The notes under the pieces: generated by a model
What the model was told of the DNA's origin: nothing
Seen by the model: the letters and a program-made list of their open reading frames with translations, nothing else
The model's database searches: none
Position numbers and translations under genes: made by a program
Part shown: positions 5,485-5,516 of the stretch, one piece after another
How the letters are laid out: each line of letters begins with the position of its first letter
Numbering within the stretch: the stretch's first letter is position 1
NCBI GenBank assembly: GCA_024278775.1
Contig: JAJRSP010000020.1
Coordinates: 1-5,516, forward strand
Direction: 5' to 3'
Length of the DNA stretch: 5,516 nt
Source of the DNA: Planctomycetota bacterium
GTDB lineage: Bacteria; Planctomycetota; Phycisphaerae; UBA1845

Positions 5485-5516
5485 ATGGCTCATATTGTTG
5501 CTGACCCCTGCGTCAA
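5485..5516 (+). CDS. Ferredoxin (FdxA-like 4Fe-4S/7Fe), N-terminus only (partial)
   Basis: Only ten full codons are visible, MAHIVADPCV, followed by AA, which makes Asn or Lys the next residue. This matches the opening of small cytosolic bacterial ferredoxins of the FdxA type, in which a short strand M-(A/T)-(H/F)-V-V-x-(D/E)-x-C-(I/V)-(N/K)-C carries the first cluster cysteine at about residue 9. Such proteins carry electrons between oxidoreductases using one or two Fe-S clusters. A strong ribosome site stands ten bases upstream, and no other frame here is credible. The cluster type cannot be determined because the remaining cysteines are past the right edge. The call rests on very few residues plus the start context. 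The gene is transcribed away from murJ. Confidence 0.66.
   Translation, partial: MAHIVADPCV

Noticed and set aside
5274..5504. 76-codon plus-strand frame across the murJ/ferredoxin spacer
   Set aside because: It translates the T tract as a Phe run, overlaps the ferredoxin start in another frame and lacks a ribosome site.

Overview
This GC-rich bacterial window holds six genes, and the two at its edges are cut off. Signal-peptide, MurJ and ferredoxin genes point to a diderm-type bacterium. The set of short conserved proteins, the PQQ-propeller protein and the diverged MurJ fit Planctomycetota or a relative, but that placement is weak. At least the FAH and ferredoxin genes have clear Shine-Dalgarno sites (AGGAG and AAGGAG).

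Left part (1-1019): both genes read leftward. At the very edge are the first 31 codons of what looks like an MmeI-like (type IIG) DNA methyltransferase/restriction gene; its body lies outside the window. Upstream of it on the same strand is a small DUF4190-type two-helix membrane protein (244-768). Positions 96-243 separate them and hold no convincing gene. A divergent control region (769-1019) separates this pair from the rightward genes. It carries a perfect TTGACA box, an 11-bp-period CACAATC repeat and a GC hairpin.

Centre (1020-3654): a fumarylacetoacetate hydrolase-fold enzyme (GTG start) is followed 29 bases later by a 90-residue orphan protein, probably in one operon. After a 164-base structured gap with its own TTGACC-17-TCAAAT promoter candidate comes a secreted PQQ-type beta-propeller protein.

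Right part (3655-5516): murJ, the lipid II flippase gene, reads leftward and converges on the propeller gene with only 40 bases between stop codons. It is divergent from a ferredoxin gene whose first 10 codons are visible at the right edge. The 260-base murJ/ferredoxin spacer has a T-rich tract flanked by inverted GTCAACC/GGTTGAC elements, and one of these sits inside a perfect hairpin over the ferredoxin -35 box.

The genes do not form one obvious pathway; they look like separate housekeeping units next to the start of a possible restriction/defence locus at the left edge. I see no tRNA, rRNA, CRISPR array, insertion sequence or complete novel system. The best leads are the truncated MmeI-like gene, the diverged MurJ cavity residues and the orphan 90-residue protein.
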